From positions 1-64,000 of the forward strand of contig NZ_LFVY01000001.1 in the NCBI RefSeq assembly GCF_001050155.1: a DNA stretch of 64,000 bases, written 5' to 3'. The position numbers and the translations under genes are program-made. How positions within the stretch are numbered: the first letter of the stretch is position 1; every line of letters begins with the position of its first letter. Source of the DNA: Nitratireductor soli (GTDB taxonomy: Bacteria; Pseudomonadota; Alphaproteobacteria; Rhizobiales; Rhizobiaceae). The notes below the pieces were generated by a model. That model saw only the letters and a program-made list of their open reading frames with translations. It was not told the origin of the DNA and searched no databases. Of the stretch, positions 1-7,617 are shown in pieces.

Positions 1-108
1 TCGGTGACGCTGTCGACGGACCACCGGGCGGTGGACGGGGCGCTCGGCGCCGAACTACTCGCTGCCTTCAAGCAGGTGATCGAGAACCCGTTCGCCATGC
101 TGGTGTAG
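1..108 (+). CDS. pdhC: Dihydrolipoamide acyltransferase (2-oxoacid dehydrogenase E2), C-terminal end only
   Basis: The window opens inside this gene and shows its last 35 codons before TAG. They contain the E2 catalytic motif HRAVDG, whose histidine takes part in acyl transfer from lipoyl-lysine to CoA, and the usual ending ENPFAMLV. This is the C-terminus of the trimeric acyltransferase core of the pyruvate dehydrogenase complex or a close relative (branched-chain or 2-oxoglutarate E2). The ending resembles rhizobial pyruvate dehydrogenase E2 best. The substrate cannot be settled from this fragment, because the lipoyl and E1/E3-binding domains are outside the window. No lpd gene follows; the next 170 bp hold a large inverted repeat. 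Confidence 0.8.
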   Translation, partial: SVTLSTDHRAVDGALGAELLAAFKQVIENPFAMLV

Positions 109-118
109 GGAAGGCGTT

Positions 119-258
119 GCCCCCTCACCGACCCGCTTCGCGGGCCACCTCTCCCCCACTGTGTGGGGGCGAGGAGGGGAGCTCGTCATCGATGACAGCG
201 CTCCTCTCCCCTGCTTTGCGGGGGAGAGGTGGCCCGCGAAGCGGGTCGGTGAGGGGGC
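119..258. repeat. 140-bp intergenic inverted repeat
   Basis: Long arms of about 35 bases at 119-155 and 222-258 are near-perfect complements. Each arm carries an internal small palindrome (CCCGCTTCGCGGG). The arms flank a spacer with a second pair of C-rich/G-rich blocks. It lies between the E2 stop and the convergent HAD gene, so it could also end transcription from both sides. It resembles the mosaic intergenic palindromes of rhizobial genomes (RIME-like); that family assignment is inference. Confidence 0.8.
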
Positions 259-277
259 TTGCAGCACCAGCCGGAGA

Positions 278-964
278 TCAGCCCTCGGCAATGGCACCCG
301 CGATAAAGCCGCGCCGCGCCAGTTCGCGCTCCACTTCAGGCCAGTCGGCGCAAATTGCGTGTGCGCCGGCTGCCGTCAGTTTTTCGGCGTGGCCGGGATA
401 GGTGTGGCTGCCGCCCGTGAAGCCGATGGCCGTCATGCCGGCGGCCACCGCACCCTGTATGCCGAAGGGAGAATCCTCGATCACCACCGATGAAGCCGGC
501 GCGGAACCGAGCCTTTCGGCGGCGAAGAGAAAGATGTCCGGCGCCGGCTTGCCGTGCCTCACCATCGACGTGCTGAAGACCTCGTCGCCAAAGAAGCCGG
601 CAAGGCCGGTGACCTCCAGGCTGAGCGCAATGCGCTTCATCGACGAGGAAGAGGCGACGCAGCGCGGCCCGCGCAGCATCTGCAGAAAGGGAAGGATGCC
701 GCGTGTCGGCTCCAGATCCTCGGCGAACAGCGCCTGCGTTTCCACCCAGAAATCGTCGGTGGCATGCTCCGGAAAGGCATGCCCGGTGAGTTCATGGATG
801 CGGGTGATGATGTCGGCCTCCTTCATGCCGATGCACTGGCCGACGATCTCGGCGGTGATCGTCATGCCGTGCTTGCGGTAGACGCGTTCGAAGGCAATGG
901 CGGCCAGGGGCTCGCTGTCGACGAGGACGCCGTCGCAATCGAAGATGATCAGGGGACGCTGCAT
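278..964 (-). CDS. HAD-superfamily hydrolase (phosphoglycolate phosphatase / beta-phosphoglucomutase-like)
   Basis: A 228-residue protein with the four HAD motifs in order: DxD nucleophile in FDCDGVLVDSE (Asp9, Asp11), motif II in the serine run SSSS, the lysine of GKPAPDIFL, and the acidic IEDSPFGIQGA. A helical cap follows motif I, as in subfamily I phosphatases. The family removes phosphate from small sugar phosphates or phosphoglycolate in the cytoplasm; the exact substrate cannot be read from sequence. An open frame continues upstream to 1330, but the ATG at 964 starts directly before the conserved MQRPLIIFDCDG, and the upstream residues look non-coding. The gene is convergent with the E2 gene. 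Confidence 0.88.
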   Translation of the reverse strand: MQRPLIIFDCDGVLVDSEPLAAIAFERVYRKHGMTITAEIVGQCIGMKEADIITRIHELTGHAFPEHATDDFWVETQALFAEDLEPTRGILPFLQMLRGPRCVASSSSMKRIALSLEVTGLAGFFGDEVFSTSMVRHGKPAPDIFLFAAERLGSAPASSVVIEDSPFGIQGAVAAGMTAIGFTGGSHTYPGHAEKLTAAGAHAICADWPEVERELARRGFIAGAIAEG

Positions 965-1019
965 GTAGGCTCCGGGTTTTTCGGGAGGCGGGTTGTCGTG
1001 GGCGGAAACGGATCGCCGT

Positions 1020-1652
1020 TCAGGCAGAACCGGGGATGGCCGGCAGCGCCTCGAGCGCCTCGAGCGCCCGGCGCATGGCAAGCCGCCCCTCGACCAGGTC
1101 CGGGGCGACCCAGTTGGGCTCGCTGCCCAGGAAACGATCCAGGAAGGCGACGGCGGAAGCCGGCATTTCGCGCGTGTTCTCGCGATAGGACCACCAGGTG
1201 CGCAAATCGTCGGCGCAGCGGTCGAGCAGCGGCGCCTGGCCGAACTCCTGCTCGAATATGGCGGCGATCGCGCAGACGCAGTAGTTTGTGTAAAGGAAGC
1301 CTTCCGGCCAGAAGCGGACGATCTCCGCATTGGCAGCGGTGCTGGCGACCTCGCTGCCCGGGCTTATGCTGGCGGGCGCCCGGCGGATCAGTTCCTTGAG
1401 CGCCAGGCCGGCCGTGTAGACGATGAAATCGGCGCGGTCGAGCCGGGCGAATTCCTTGCGTGCGTCGATCATCTCGACCCAGTCGAGAAACACGCGGGTC
1501 AGCTTTTCCTCGTCGATGTCGAACCGGACGCCGTAATGCGTGGTCACGGCTTTCGCATTGCCGCGAAACGTGGCGCGGAACCAGCGCAGCTGCCGCAGCC
1601 TGTGCCGCAGGTCGGGCATCACCGCCAATTCGTTCTTGAAGTCCAGATCCAC
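1020..1652 (-). CDS. Conserved hypothetical protein (210 aa)
   Basis: No family recognised. The protein is 210 residues, soluble and without signal peptide or membrane helices, and is rich in charged residues and aromatic positions (RWFRATFRG, WPEGFLYTNYCVCA). The start is taken as GTG at 1652, because AAGGAG lies 8 bases upstream; the open frame runs on to 1817 through AT-rich promoter DNA that is unlikely to be coding. It is transcribed away from the GutM operon, so the 200 bp between them holds divergent promoters. A functional link to the PTS genes is possible but not shown. Confidence 0.6.
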   Translation of the reverse strand: MDLDFKNELAVMPDLRHRLRQLRWFRATFRGNAKAVTTHYGVRFDIDEEKLTRVFLDWVEMIDARKEFARLDRADFIVYTAGLALKELIRRAPASISPGSEVASTAANAEIVRFWPEGFLYTNYCVCAIAAIFEQEFGQAPLLDRCADDLRTWWSYRENTREMPASAVAFLDRFLGSEPNWVAPDLVEGRLAMRRALEALEALPAIPGSA

Positions 1653-1752
1653 GTTTGAGGCTCCTTCGCGGAAATCATAGCATGCGGGCGGCGGTTTCCA
1701 ATCAAATGAGCCGCGCCGGGGGCGGCGACGCTTCCCGCATCGAATATACAAT

Positions 1753-1781
1753 TTGACATTTGAAAAAACAAATGTTCTTAA
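1753..1781 (+). promoter_or_regulatory. Promoter with embedded palindromic operator for the glucitol-type PTS operon
   Basis: TTGACA (1753-1758) and TCTTAA (1776-1781) are 17 bases apart. The perfect 20-bp palindrome ACATTTG-AAAAAA-CAAATGT (1756-1775) fills the spacer. This AT-rich island stands out in GC-rich DNA. A repressor bound here would block polymerase directly. The likely binder is the SorC-type regulator at 7618; that pairing is inference. Confidence 0.6.
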
Positions 1782-1853
1782 TTTCCTGTTCCCGTTGTGC
1801 CGATGCAGGCTTCGCACGCACAGGGGAATAGGCGGTTTGGGAGGAGTTGCCTG

Positions 1854-2297
1854 ATGGCATTATGGCAGTGGGGGCTGTTGCTCCTGGCTCTGGTATGGGC
1901 GTTGCAATCCTACGGGGTGTGGCTGCAGATGCGCCACTATTCCGACGTCTTCAAAGGCATCACACAAAAGTTTGCCGACGGCTATGTCGGCACGGGCGCG
2001 TTTCACGGCCGGTTCCTGAAGAAGGGCGCCATCGCCATCGTCGTCATCGCGCCGGATCTGACCGTGCGCCGCATCCTGACGATGAGCGGCCGGTCGGTCT
2101 TCGCCAAGTTTTCACGTCATGAAGAGTTCGAGGGCATGACCCTCGACCGGCTGCGGGCCGAGCCCGCCCTGTTCGGCGCGGACGCACCGGGCCTGACGTC
2201 GGCGATCACCCAGGCGGTGGCGCAGATCGACCGCACGCGCTCCGGCGCCGAGCCGCCGCTTACGGCGTCGCTGGCGGCGGCAAACGCACAGTCATGA
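1854..2297 (+). CDS. gutM: GutM-like glucitol operon activator protein
   Basis: A 147-residue protein of the GutM family. One N-terminal membrane helix (WGLLLLALVWALQSYGVWL, about residues 6-24) is followed by a small cytoplasmic domain with the typical GAFHGRFLKKGAIAIVVI stretch. In E. coli, GutM activates the glucitol (sorbitol) operon. It is the first gene of the PTS operon here, which supports the same role. The ATG at 1854 is chosen because GGAGGAG lies just upstream; the frame could open at 1797 but lacks a ribosome site there. The C-terminal tail is alanine-rich and probably disordered. Confidence 0.8.
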   Translation: MALWQWGLLLLALVWALQSYGVWLQMRHYSDVFKGITQKFADGYVGTGAFHGRFLKKGAIAIVVIAPDLTVRRILTMSGRSVFAKFSRHEEFEGMTLDRLRAEPALFGADAPGLTSAITQAVAQIDRTRSGAEPPLTASLAAANAQS

Positions 2298-2370
2298 ACC
2301 GGCAAGCATGAAACGGGAATCCTGAGCCGGCCGAAAGACCGGTGCGGATCAGCGAAGGAGAGGGAGGAAA

Positions 2371-3129
2371 ATGTCAGTCATTTCACTTATGGCGCAACAC
2401 GCCGATACGGCCATGCAGGGGTTGCATATGGCCGGATCGCTGGCGGGCGATGCCGCGCTGCATGGCAAGCTTGCCATGAAGGGCGCATCGCATGATCTCG
2501 TCGTTCTCGCCCAGGCGAGCGGCGATATCTCGGTCGAGGAGTTCCGCGAGAAGCTGAACACCGTGACCCAGGAAGAGCAGCTCGGCTGGCTCACCGCCGC
2601 CGGCAAATATTTCATCGGCATCTTCCAGAAGGGCGGCGAAGTCTTCGCCGGCTTCGTCACCGGCATCATCCCGACGCTTGTGGTGCTGATGACCGCCTTC
2701 TACGCCATCACCGAACTGGTCGGCGAAAAGCGCGTGCACGGCCTGGCCCAGAGCGCCGGGCGCATCGCACTGACGCGCTACACGGTGCTGCCGGTGCTTG
2801 CCGTGTTCTTCCTGACCAACCCGATGGCCTACACGTTCGGTTCGTTCCTCGAGGAGAAGCACAAGCCGGCCTTCTACGATGCTGCAGTGTCCTATGTGCA
2901 TCCGCCGCTCGGCCTGTTTCCGCACATCAATCCGGGCGAGTACTTCGTCTGGGGCGGCATTCTCGTGGCGCTGCTCGAACTGGAGCGTACCGGCGCGGTG
3001 CCGGGCGGTTATCACATCACCGTGGCGATCTGGTACGCCCTCGTCGGTCTCGTCGTGATCTTGCTCAAGGGCATGCTGACCGAGCGGATCACCGCCATCA
3101 TGGCGCGCCGCCAGGGCGTTGAGCTCTAG
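2371..3129 (+). CDS. srlA: PTS glucitol/sorbitol transporter subunit IIC
   Basis: A 252-residue membrane permease subunit of the glucitol PTS family. From about residue 75 it matches the E. coli SrlA pattern well (FIGIFQKGGEVFAGFVTGII, then LFPHINPGE). It has several hydrophobic spans, including one around the PTLVVLMTAFYAITE segment. E. coli SrlA is about 187 residues; this one carries an extra N-terminal stretch of some 65 polar and helical residues (including SVEEFREKLNTVTQEEQ) of unknown role. A strong GGAGAGGGAGG site precedes the ATG. Together with IIB and IIA it takes up and phosphorylates a hexitol; glucitol is the family substrate. Confidence 0.9.
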   Translation: MSVISLMAQHADTAMQGLHMAGSLAGDAALHGKLAMKGASHDLVVLAQASGDISVEEFREKLNTVTQEEQLGWLTAAGKYFIGIFQKGGEVFAGFVTGIIPTLVVLMTAFYAITELVGEKRVHGLAQSAGRIALTRYTVLPVLAVFFLTNPMAYTFGSFLEEKHKPAFYDAAVSYVHPPLGLFPHINPGEYFVWGGILVALLELERTGAVPGGYHITVAIWYALVGLVVILLKGMLTERITAIMARRQGVEL

Positions 3130-3142
3130 GGGAGGGGCGGAC

Positions 3143-4144
3143 ATGGCTAACACATACAAGGCAGTCAAGATTTCGAAGGGCGCGTCCGGCTGGGGCGGTC
3201 CGCTGGTGATCGAGCCAACGGCCGAGCGCAGCAAGATCGTCTCGGTCACGGGCGGCGGCATCCATCCGGTCGCCAGGCGCATCGCCGAGATGACGGGCGG
3301 CGAAGCCGTCGACGGGTTCAAGAGCCCGCCGCTGGAAAGCGAGATGGCCGTGGTGGTGGTCGATTGCGGCGGCACGGCGCGCTGCGGCGTCTATCCGCGC
3401 AAGCGCATCCCGACCGTCAACCTGACCCCGGTCGGCCAGGCCGGGCCGCTGGCGCAGTTCATCACCGAGGACATCTATGTGTCCGGCGTCAAGCTGGAGA
3501 ATCTCGAGATGGCCGACGGCAGCGCGGCTGCAACGGTGGCGGGTGCGGCCTCCTCGGACGGTTTCGCCGCAGCCGGTGCGGCGGCACCCGTTGAAACGGC
3601 CAGCGAAGGCGGCCTGATCGGCCTGATCAGCAGCATCGGCCGGGTGATGGGCCGCGTCGTCGGCATCTTCTTCAACGCCGGGCGGCGAACCATCGACCAG
3701 GTGGTGCGCAACGTGCTGCCGTTCATGGCCTTCGTGACCATGCTGATCGGCCTGATCCTCTACACGGGCATCGGCGATGTGCTGGCACAGCCGATGGGAC
3801 CGCTGGCCAACAACATCGTCGGCCTGTTGATCATCTCGGCCATTTGCGGCTTGCCGTTCCTGTCGCCGGTGCTTGGGCCGGGCGCGGTGATCGCGCAGGT
3901 GATCGGCGTCGCCATCATCGGCCCGCAGATCGCCAACGGCACCATCGCCCCGGCCATGGCGCTGCCGGCGCTGTTTGCCTACAACACGCAGGTGGGTTGC
4001 GACTTCGTGCCCGTTGGCCTGGCGCTGGGCGAGGCGAAGCCGAAGACGATCGAAATCGGCGTTCCGGCGGTGCTCATCAGCCGCCAGATCATGGGTCCGG
4101 TCTCCGTGCTCATCGCTTGGGTGGTGAGCCTGCTGGTGCTGTAG
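3143..4144 (+). CDS. srlE: PTS glucitol/sorbitol transporter subunit IIB (IIBC)
   Basis: A 333-residue protein matching SrlE. The N-terminal cytoplasmic IIB domain has the phosphorylation motif VDCGGTARCGVYP (Cys75 is the likely phosphocysteine, Cys81 nearby) and the GPLAQFITEDIYVSGVK stretch. An alanine-rich linker (about residues 130-150) leads to a membrane domain with LPFMAFVTMLIGLILY and SPVLGPGAVIAQVIGV. The IIB domain passes phosphate from IIA to the incoming sugar while the membrane part completes the channel. The start at 3143 has GGGGAGGGG upstream and lies 13 bases after the IIC stop, so the genes are coupled. Confidence 0.92.
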   Translation: MANTYKAVKISKGASGWGGPLVIEPTAERSKIVSVTGGGIHPVARRIAEMTGGEAVDGFKSPPLESEMAVVVVDCGGTARCGVYPRKRIPTVNLTPVGQAGPLAQFITEDIYVSGVKLENLEMADGSAAATVAGAASSDGFAAAGAAAPVETASEGGLIGLISSIGRVMGRVVGIFFNAGRRTIDQVVRNVLPFMAFVTMLIGLILYTGIGDVLAQPMGPLANNIVGLLIISAICGLPFLSPVLGPGAVIAQVIGVAIIGPQIANGTIAPAMALPALFAYNTQVGCDFVPVGLALGEAKPKTIEIGVPAVLISRQIMGPVSVLIAWVVSLLVL

Positions 4145-4224
4145 GAATGCAGGCCCGGCGGCTGCATTCGCCATCGCCGGGCCTCATTCGATTGGTTGCA
4201 TGCTGTTTTTCCGGGAGTTTCTGA

Positions 4225-4605
4225 ATGCCGGTGTTTCTCAAGACGCGCATTACCGCAGTTGGACCTGAAGTGGCGGAACTGGCCGAGGGCGGTGTGCTGA
4301 TCCTGTTTGCCGATGGCGCACCGGAGGAGCTTGCCGAAGTGTCTGTGCTGCATGCCGCTCAGGAAGGCCCGGCGTCCAATGCGCCTTCTGCCGGCACGCC
4401 GGTGCGCGTGGGCACGGTTTCGGCAGAAATCACAGCCATGGGCGATGCCGCCTGGAACAAGGTGCGCGAAATCGGCCATGTGGTGATCAATTTCAACGGC
4501 GCCCGGACCGTGGAGCGGCCGGGCGAGATCTGCGCCTCGGCGATCGAACCCTCGGTCCTGGTCGCCGCGTTGCAGACCGGTGCCGTCATCACCATCGGCG
4601 AATAG
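4225..4605 (+). CDS. srlB: PTS glucitol/sorbitol transporter subunit IIA
   Basis: A 126-residue cytoplasmic IIA protein, close to the 123 residues of E. coli SrlB. His43 in VSVLHAAQ sits where the family's phosphorylated histidine is found. It should take phosphate from the HPr domain encoded next door and pass it to Cys75 of IIB. The gene follows IIB after 80 bases and precedes the HPr-EI fusion by 34 bases, in one apparent operon. Confidence 0.88.
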   Translation: MPVFLKTRITAVGPEVAELAEGGVLILFADGAPEELAEVSVLHAAQEGPASNAPSAGTPVRVGTVSAEITAMGDAAWNKVREIGHVVINFNGARTVERPGEICASAIEPSVLVAALQTGAVITIGE

Positions 4606-4639
4606 CGCCGTCCGTTCACACAGAGTATACGAGAATCGC

Positions 4640-6613
4640 ATGGAACGCTCGACCATCGTCCGAGTGCAGGAAGGGCTGCACGCCAGACCCGCGACCCGCT
4701 TCGTGCGGCTCGCCAAGGGTTTCGAAAGCGATGTGGAAATCGTCAAGGGGGGCAAGGCCGTCAGCGCCAAGAGCTCCGTCAAGCTCATGCTGCTCGGTGT
4801 CAAGGAGGATGACGAGGTCACCATCCGCGCCGAGGGCGCCGATTCGATCGAGGCCGTCGAGGCGCTGATCGCCTATCTGGAAAACCCGTTGTCCGGGGTC
4901 GACGAAGCAGCCGTGGAGGCGCAATCCGCGCCGGCGGCGCCATCGTCCGCGCCGGCAAACCGGCCCGCGCCCGCCGGTGGCACGGGTGGTCTCAAGGGTG
5001 TGCCGGCCAGTGCGGGCGTGGCGCTTGGGCCGGTGTTCGCGCATTTTCCCGCGCAGATCGCACCGCGCAACGAAACGCTGGCGCCCGACCAGATCGGCGC
5101 CGAGAAAGCGCTGTTCGAAAGCGCGGTGGCGCGCCTGCAGGAGCGGCTCGACCAGTCGCTCGCGGCAGACGGCATGCAGGACAGCGATCGCGGCATCGTT
5201 GCCGCGCTGCGCGACATTGCAGCCGACGATGCGCTGCGCGACGAGACTTTGGACGCCATCGACGGGGGGCTTGATGCCGTTTCGGCGGTGATCGCCGCAT
5301 CCTCGCGGCTTGCCGGCGAATTCCGCGCGCTGGACGACGCCTATCTGAGCGCGCGGGCCGAAGATCTCGACGCCATCGCCCGGCAGATCTGCCTGGCGCT
5401 GCTTGGCCAGGAGGACGCCCGGCTCGACGACATCGCCGATGGGGCGATCCTGGTGGCCGAGGACATCGGCGCCTGGGATCTGGCGCGCGCGCCATTAAAG
5501 CGGCTTGGCGGGGTGGTCTGCGGACATGGCGGGGCGACCTCGCATGTGGCGATCATCGCCCGCACGCACGGCATTCCGGCGGTGCTTGGCCTTGGTGACG
5601 CGGTGCATCAGTTGCGTGAGGCGAGCGAGGCGGCGATCGACGGCAATGCCGGTCGGGTGTTTGCCGACCCCGATGATGCTGCGCGTAAACGGTTCGCCGA
5701 GATGATCGGCGCGGCCGATCGCGAGAAGGAAGCGCTGAAGGCCTACAAGGATCTGGTGCCGCGCCGCGCCGACGGGAAGATCATCCAGGTCGCGGCCAAT
5801 CTCGGCGCACTGGAGGAGATCGAGGCGGCGCGGGAAGCCGGCGCCATGGGCGTCGGCCTGTTCCGCACGGAGCTGTTGTTCATGCGGCACATGCACCTGC
5901 CGTCCGAAGACATGCAGGCCGAGACATACGCCACGCTGGCGCGGGCGTTTCCCGACCACCCGGTGATCGTGCGGACGCTCGATATCGGCGGCGACAAGCC
6001 GATTGCCGGCGTCGAGTTTCCCGAGGAGGAGAACCCGTTCCTCGGCTGGCGCGGCATTCGCATGTGCCTCGACCGGCCGGATATCTTCAAGGTGCAATTG
6101 CGGGCATTGTTGCGCGCCGCCGTCCACGGCAATCTGCAGGTCATGCTGCCGATGGTGTCCGACGTGAGCGAGGTTCGGCGCACGCGCGTCATCATCGAGG
6201 AATGCGCAGCCGAGCTCGCGGCGGAGGGCGTCGCCCATGCGGATTTCCCGCTCGGCGTGATGATCGAGACGCCGGCGGCGGTTTTCGCCGCGCCGGCGCT
6301 GGCCAGGGAAGTGGCGTTCTTCTCCGTCGGCACCAACGACCTGACGCAGTATGTGATGGCGGCGGACCGGCTCAACCCGGCCGTCGCCACGCTCAACGAT
6401 GCGTCGCACCCCGCGGTGATGGCGGCCATCGAGCAGGCGGCGCAAGCGGCGCTCGCCGCCGGCATCGAGATCGGCATGTGCGGCGAGGCGGCGGCGCGCA
6501 GCGACCTGATTCCCGAATTCATCCGCATGGGGCTGACCGAACTCAGCATGAGCCCGGCCTCGGTCCAGGGCGTGAAGAAGCAGCTTTCGGAGCTGTTCAG
6601 CGGGGCCGGTTAG
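4640..6613 (+). CDS. HPr-Enzyme I fusion phosphotransferase (phosphoenolpyruvate:protein phosphotransferase)
   Basis: A 657-residue fusion. Residues 1 to about 85 are an HPr domain with the phosphorylated histidine in GLHARPAT (His14). A proline/alanine linker follows. Enzyme I starts near residue 115 with LKGVPASAGVALGPV. Its phospho-histidine is in GGATSHVAIIAR (His302); the PEP-binding region has LFRTELLF, and GMCGEAA carries the catalytic cysteine (Cys614). It lacks a GAF domain, so it is not the nitrogen-PTS PtsP. It moves phosphate from PEP to IIA, so the operon has its own complete phosphorelay. The start at 4640 is the first Met before the HPr fold. The stop TAG is the first three bases of a repeat. 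Confidence 0.92.
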   Translation: MERSTIVRVQEGLHARPATRFVRLAKGFESDVEIVKGGKAVSAKSSVKLMLLGVKEDDEVTIRAEGADSIEAVEALIAYLENPLSGVDEAAVEAQSAPAAPSSAPANRPAPAGGTGGLKGVPASAGVALGPVFAHFPAQIAPRNETLAPDQIGAEKALFESAVARLQERLDQSLAADGMQDSDRGIVAALRDIAADDALRDETLDAIDGGLDAVSAVIAASSRLAGEFRALDDAYLSARAEDLDAIARQICLALLGQEDARLDDIADGAILVAEDIGAWDLARAPLKRLGGVVCGHGGATSHVAIIARTHGIPAVLGLGDAVHQLREASEAAIDGNAGRVFADPDDAARKRFAEMIGAADREKEALKAYKDLVPRRADGKIIQVAANLGALEEIEAAREAGAMGVGLFRTELLFMRHMHLPSEDMQAETYATLARAFPDHPVIVRTLDIGGDKPIAGVEFPEEENPFLGWRGIRMCLDRPDIFKVQLRALLRAAVHGNLQVMLPMVSDVSEVRRTRVIIEECAAELAAEGVAHADFPLGVMIETPAAVFAAPALAREVAFFSVGTNDLTQYVMAADRLNPAVATLNDASHPAVMAAIEQAAQAALAAGIEIGMCGEAAARSDLIPEFIRMGLTELSMSPASVQGVKKQLSELFSGAG

Positions 6614-6712
6614 AGCGGTTCGGCGTTTCACAGAAGCGCCGAACCGGTCTAACGCATTGTTTTTCCGCATTTATGCGGACGCCAGGTGATTCCACCTGAC
6701 TGCAAAATGCTA
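6611..6712 (+). repeat. Mosaic intergenic repeat: three stem-loops starting at the HPr-EI stop codon
   Basis: The element begins with TAGAGC, whose TAG is the HPr-EI stop. Stem 1 pairs CGGTTCGGCG (6616-6625) with CGCCGAACCG (6637-6646). Stem 2 is CCGCATttATGCGG. Stem 3 is CAGGTG-ATTC-CACCTG. The 6654-6710 portion recurs at 41198-41256 and 53780-53837. It may also end the PTS transcript. Confidence 0.8.
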
Positions 6713-6731
6713 GTCCTGACCCTAGAGCAGA

Positions 6732-7487
6732 TCACGGCAGATGCGTCAGCAGGCTTTCGAAGATCGCCGTCAGATCGGCAATCGGCCGGTCGGCCTGCAG
6801 GCCGCGCGCCATGCGCTCGCTGCGGGCGGCGATGCCGAGGGCGGCGATCTCGAGCAGGTCGGCCGCATCGACGCCGTCGTCGAGCATCAGCAATGCCGAC
6901 GCCAGCAAGCCAGGCGCGAAGCAGCGGATGCAGGGCTCCTGGCGACCGTGCTCGAAACCCTCCTCGCTCAGCGCCTGACGGCAAATCTCCTGGAGCAAAG
7001 CAGCCAGGAGGCTGGCCGTGATGGGTCGCGCCACGGGTCGGGGCGCATCGCGCAGGGCGAGCAGCAGATGGCCGTGCCGGCGGCGGATTTCCGTGTGGGC
7101 GCCGGTGAAAAAGGTCTCGCGAAGCACCGGGGCGTCGCCATCTTCCAGCGTCGCGGCCAGGGACTTGGCCGCACGGTACATATGGCGGCGGAAGGCGCGC
7201 TCGCCCCCGGCCGGGTCCGGCACGAAATAGGCGATGAGCGGGCGCAGGACAAACGTGCTGCTGCCTTGCCGGCCGGGCAACACGGTGTGCGAGACGGATT
7301 CGGCCAAGGTCAGCGTGTCGTCGACAACGCTGACGGCACGGCCGATGATGCCTTCCACCTGGGATAATCGGCCCTGCGGGCGGGCCGGCGCGTTCTGGTC
7401 GTGGCGGAGTGCGCGCAGAAAATCCCGCATGTCGCGCAAGCGGTCCTTAAGATGAACCGCCGCTTCTTCCGAAGCGTCTCTAAGCAT
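6732..7487 (-). CDS. Hypothetical protein next to the PTS genes (251 aa)
   Basis: Family not recognised. A 251-residue soluble, arginine- and alanine-rich, mostly helical protein with a possible coiled start (EEAAVHLKDRLRDMRDFLRALRHD), an AYFVPDPAGGERAFRRHMYRA stretch in the middle and a helical C-terminal half with ALLQEICRQALSEEGFE and CIRCFAPGLLASALLMLDDG. The C-terminal half looks like an all-helical ligand or dimerisation domain, but no DNA-binding motif is clear. It is divergent from the SorC-type regulator and convergent with the PTS operon, so it may serve sugar regulation or metabolism; this is inference from position only. It does not look like MtlR. Confidence 0.6.
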   Translation of the reverse strand: MLRDASEEAAVHLKDRLRDMRDFLRALRHDQNAPARPQGRLSQVEGIIGRAVSVVDDTLTLAESVSHTVLPGRQGSSTFVLRPLIAYFVPDPAGGERAFRRHMYRAAKSLAATLEDGDAPVLRETFFTGAHTEIRRRHGHLLLALRDAPRPVARPITASLLAALLQEICRQALSEEGFEHGRQEPCIRCFAPGLLASALLMLDDGVDAADLLEIAALGIAARSERMARGLQADRPIADLTAIFESLLTHLP

Positions 7488-7617
7488 AAGGTGTCATCCT
7501 CAAGTAACCGGTTTTCCGCCGCCCGCCATTGACCGGGGCACCACATCATTGTTTTGGTCTGTCGGGAAATCAAGCTCGGTGATTGCGTCGAGCGTGGGAA
7601 AGGTGCGGGAAGGCCAG

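Noticed and set aside
1670-1817. N-terminal extension of the 1020-1652 protein
   Set aside because: It would run through the AT-rich promoter, while a GTG with AAGGAG at proper distance gives a sound start.
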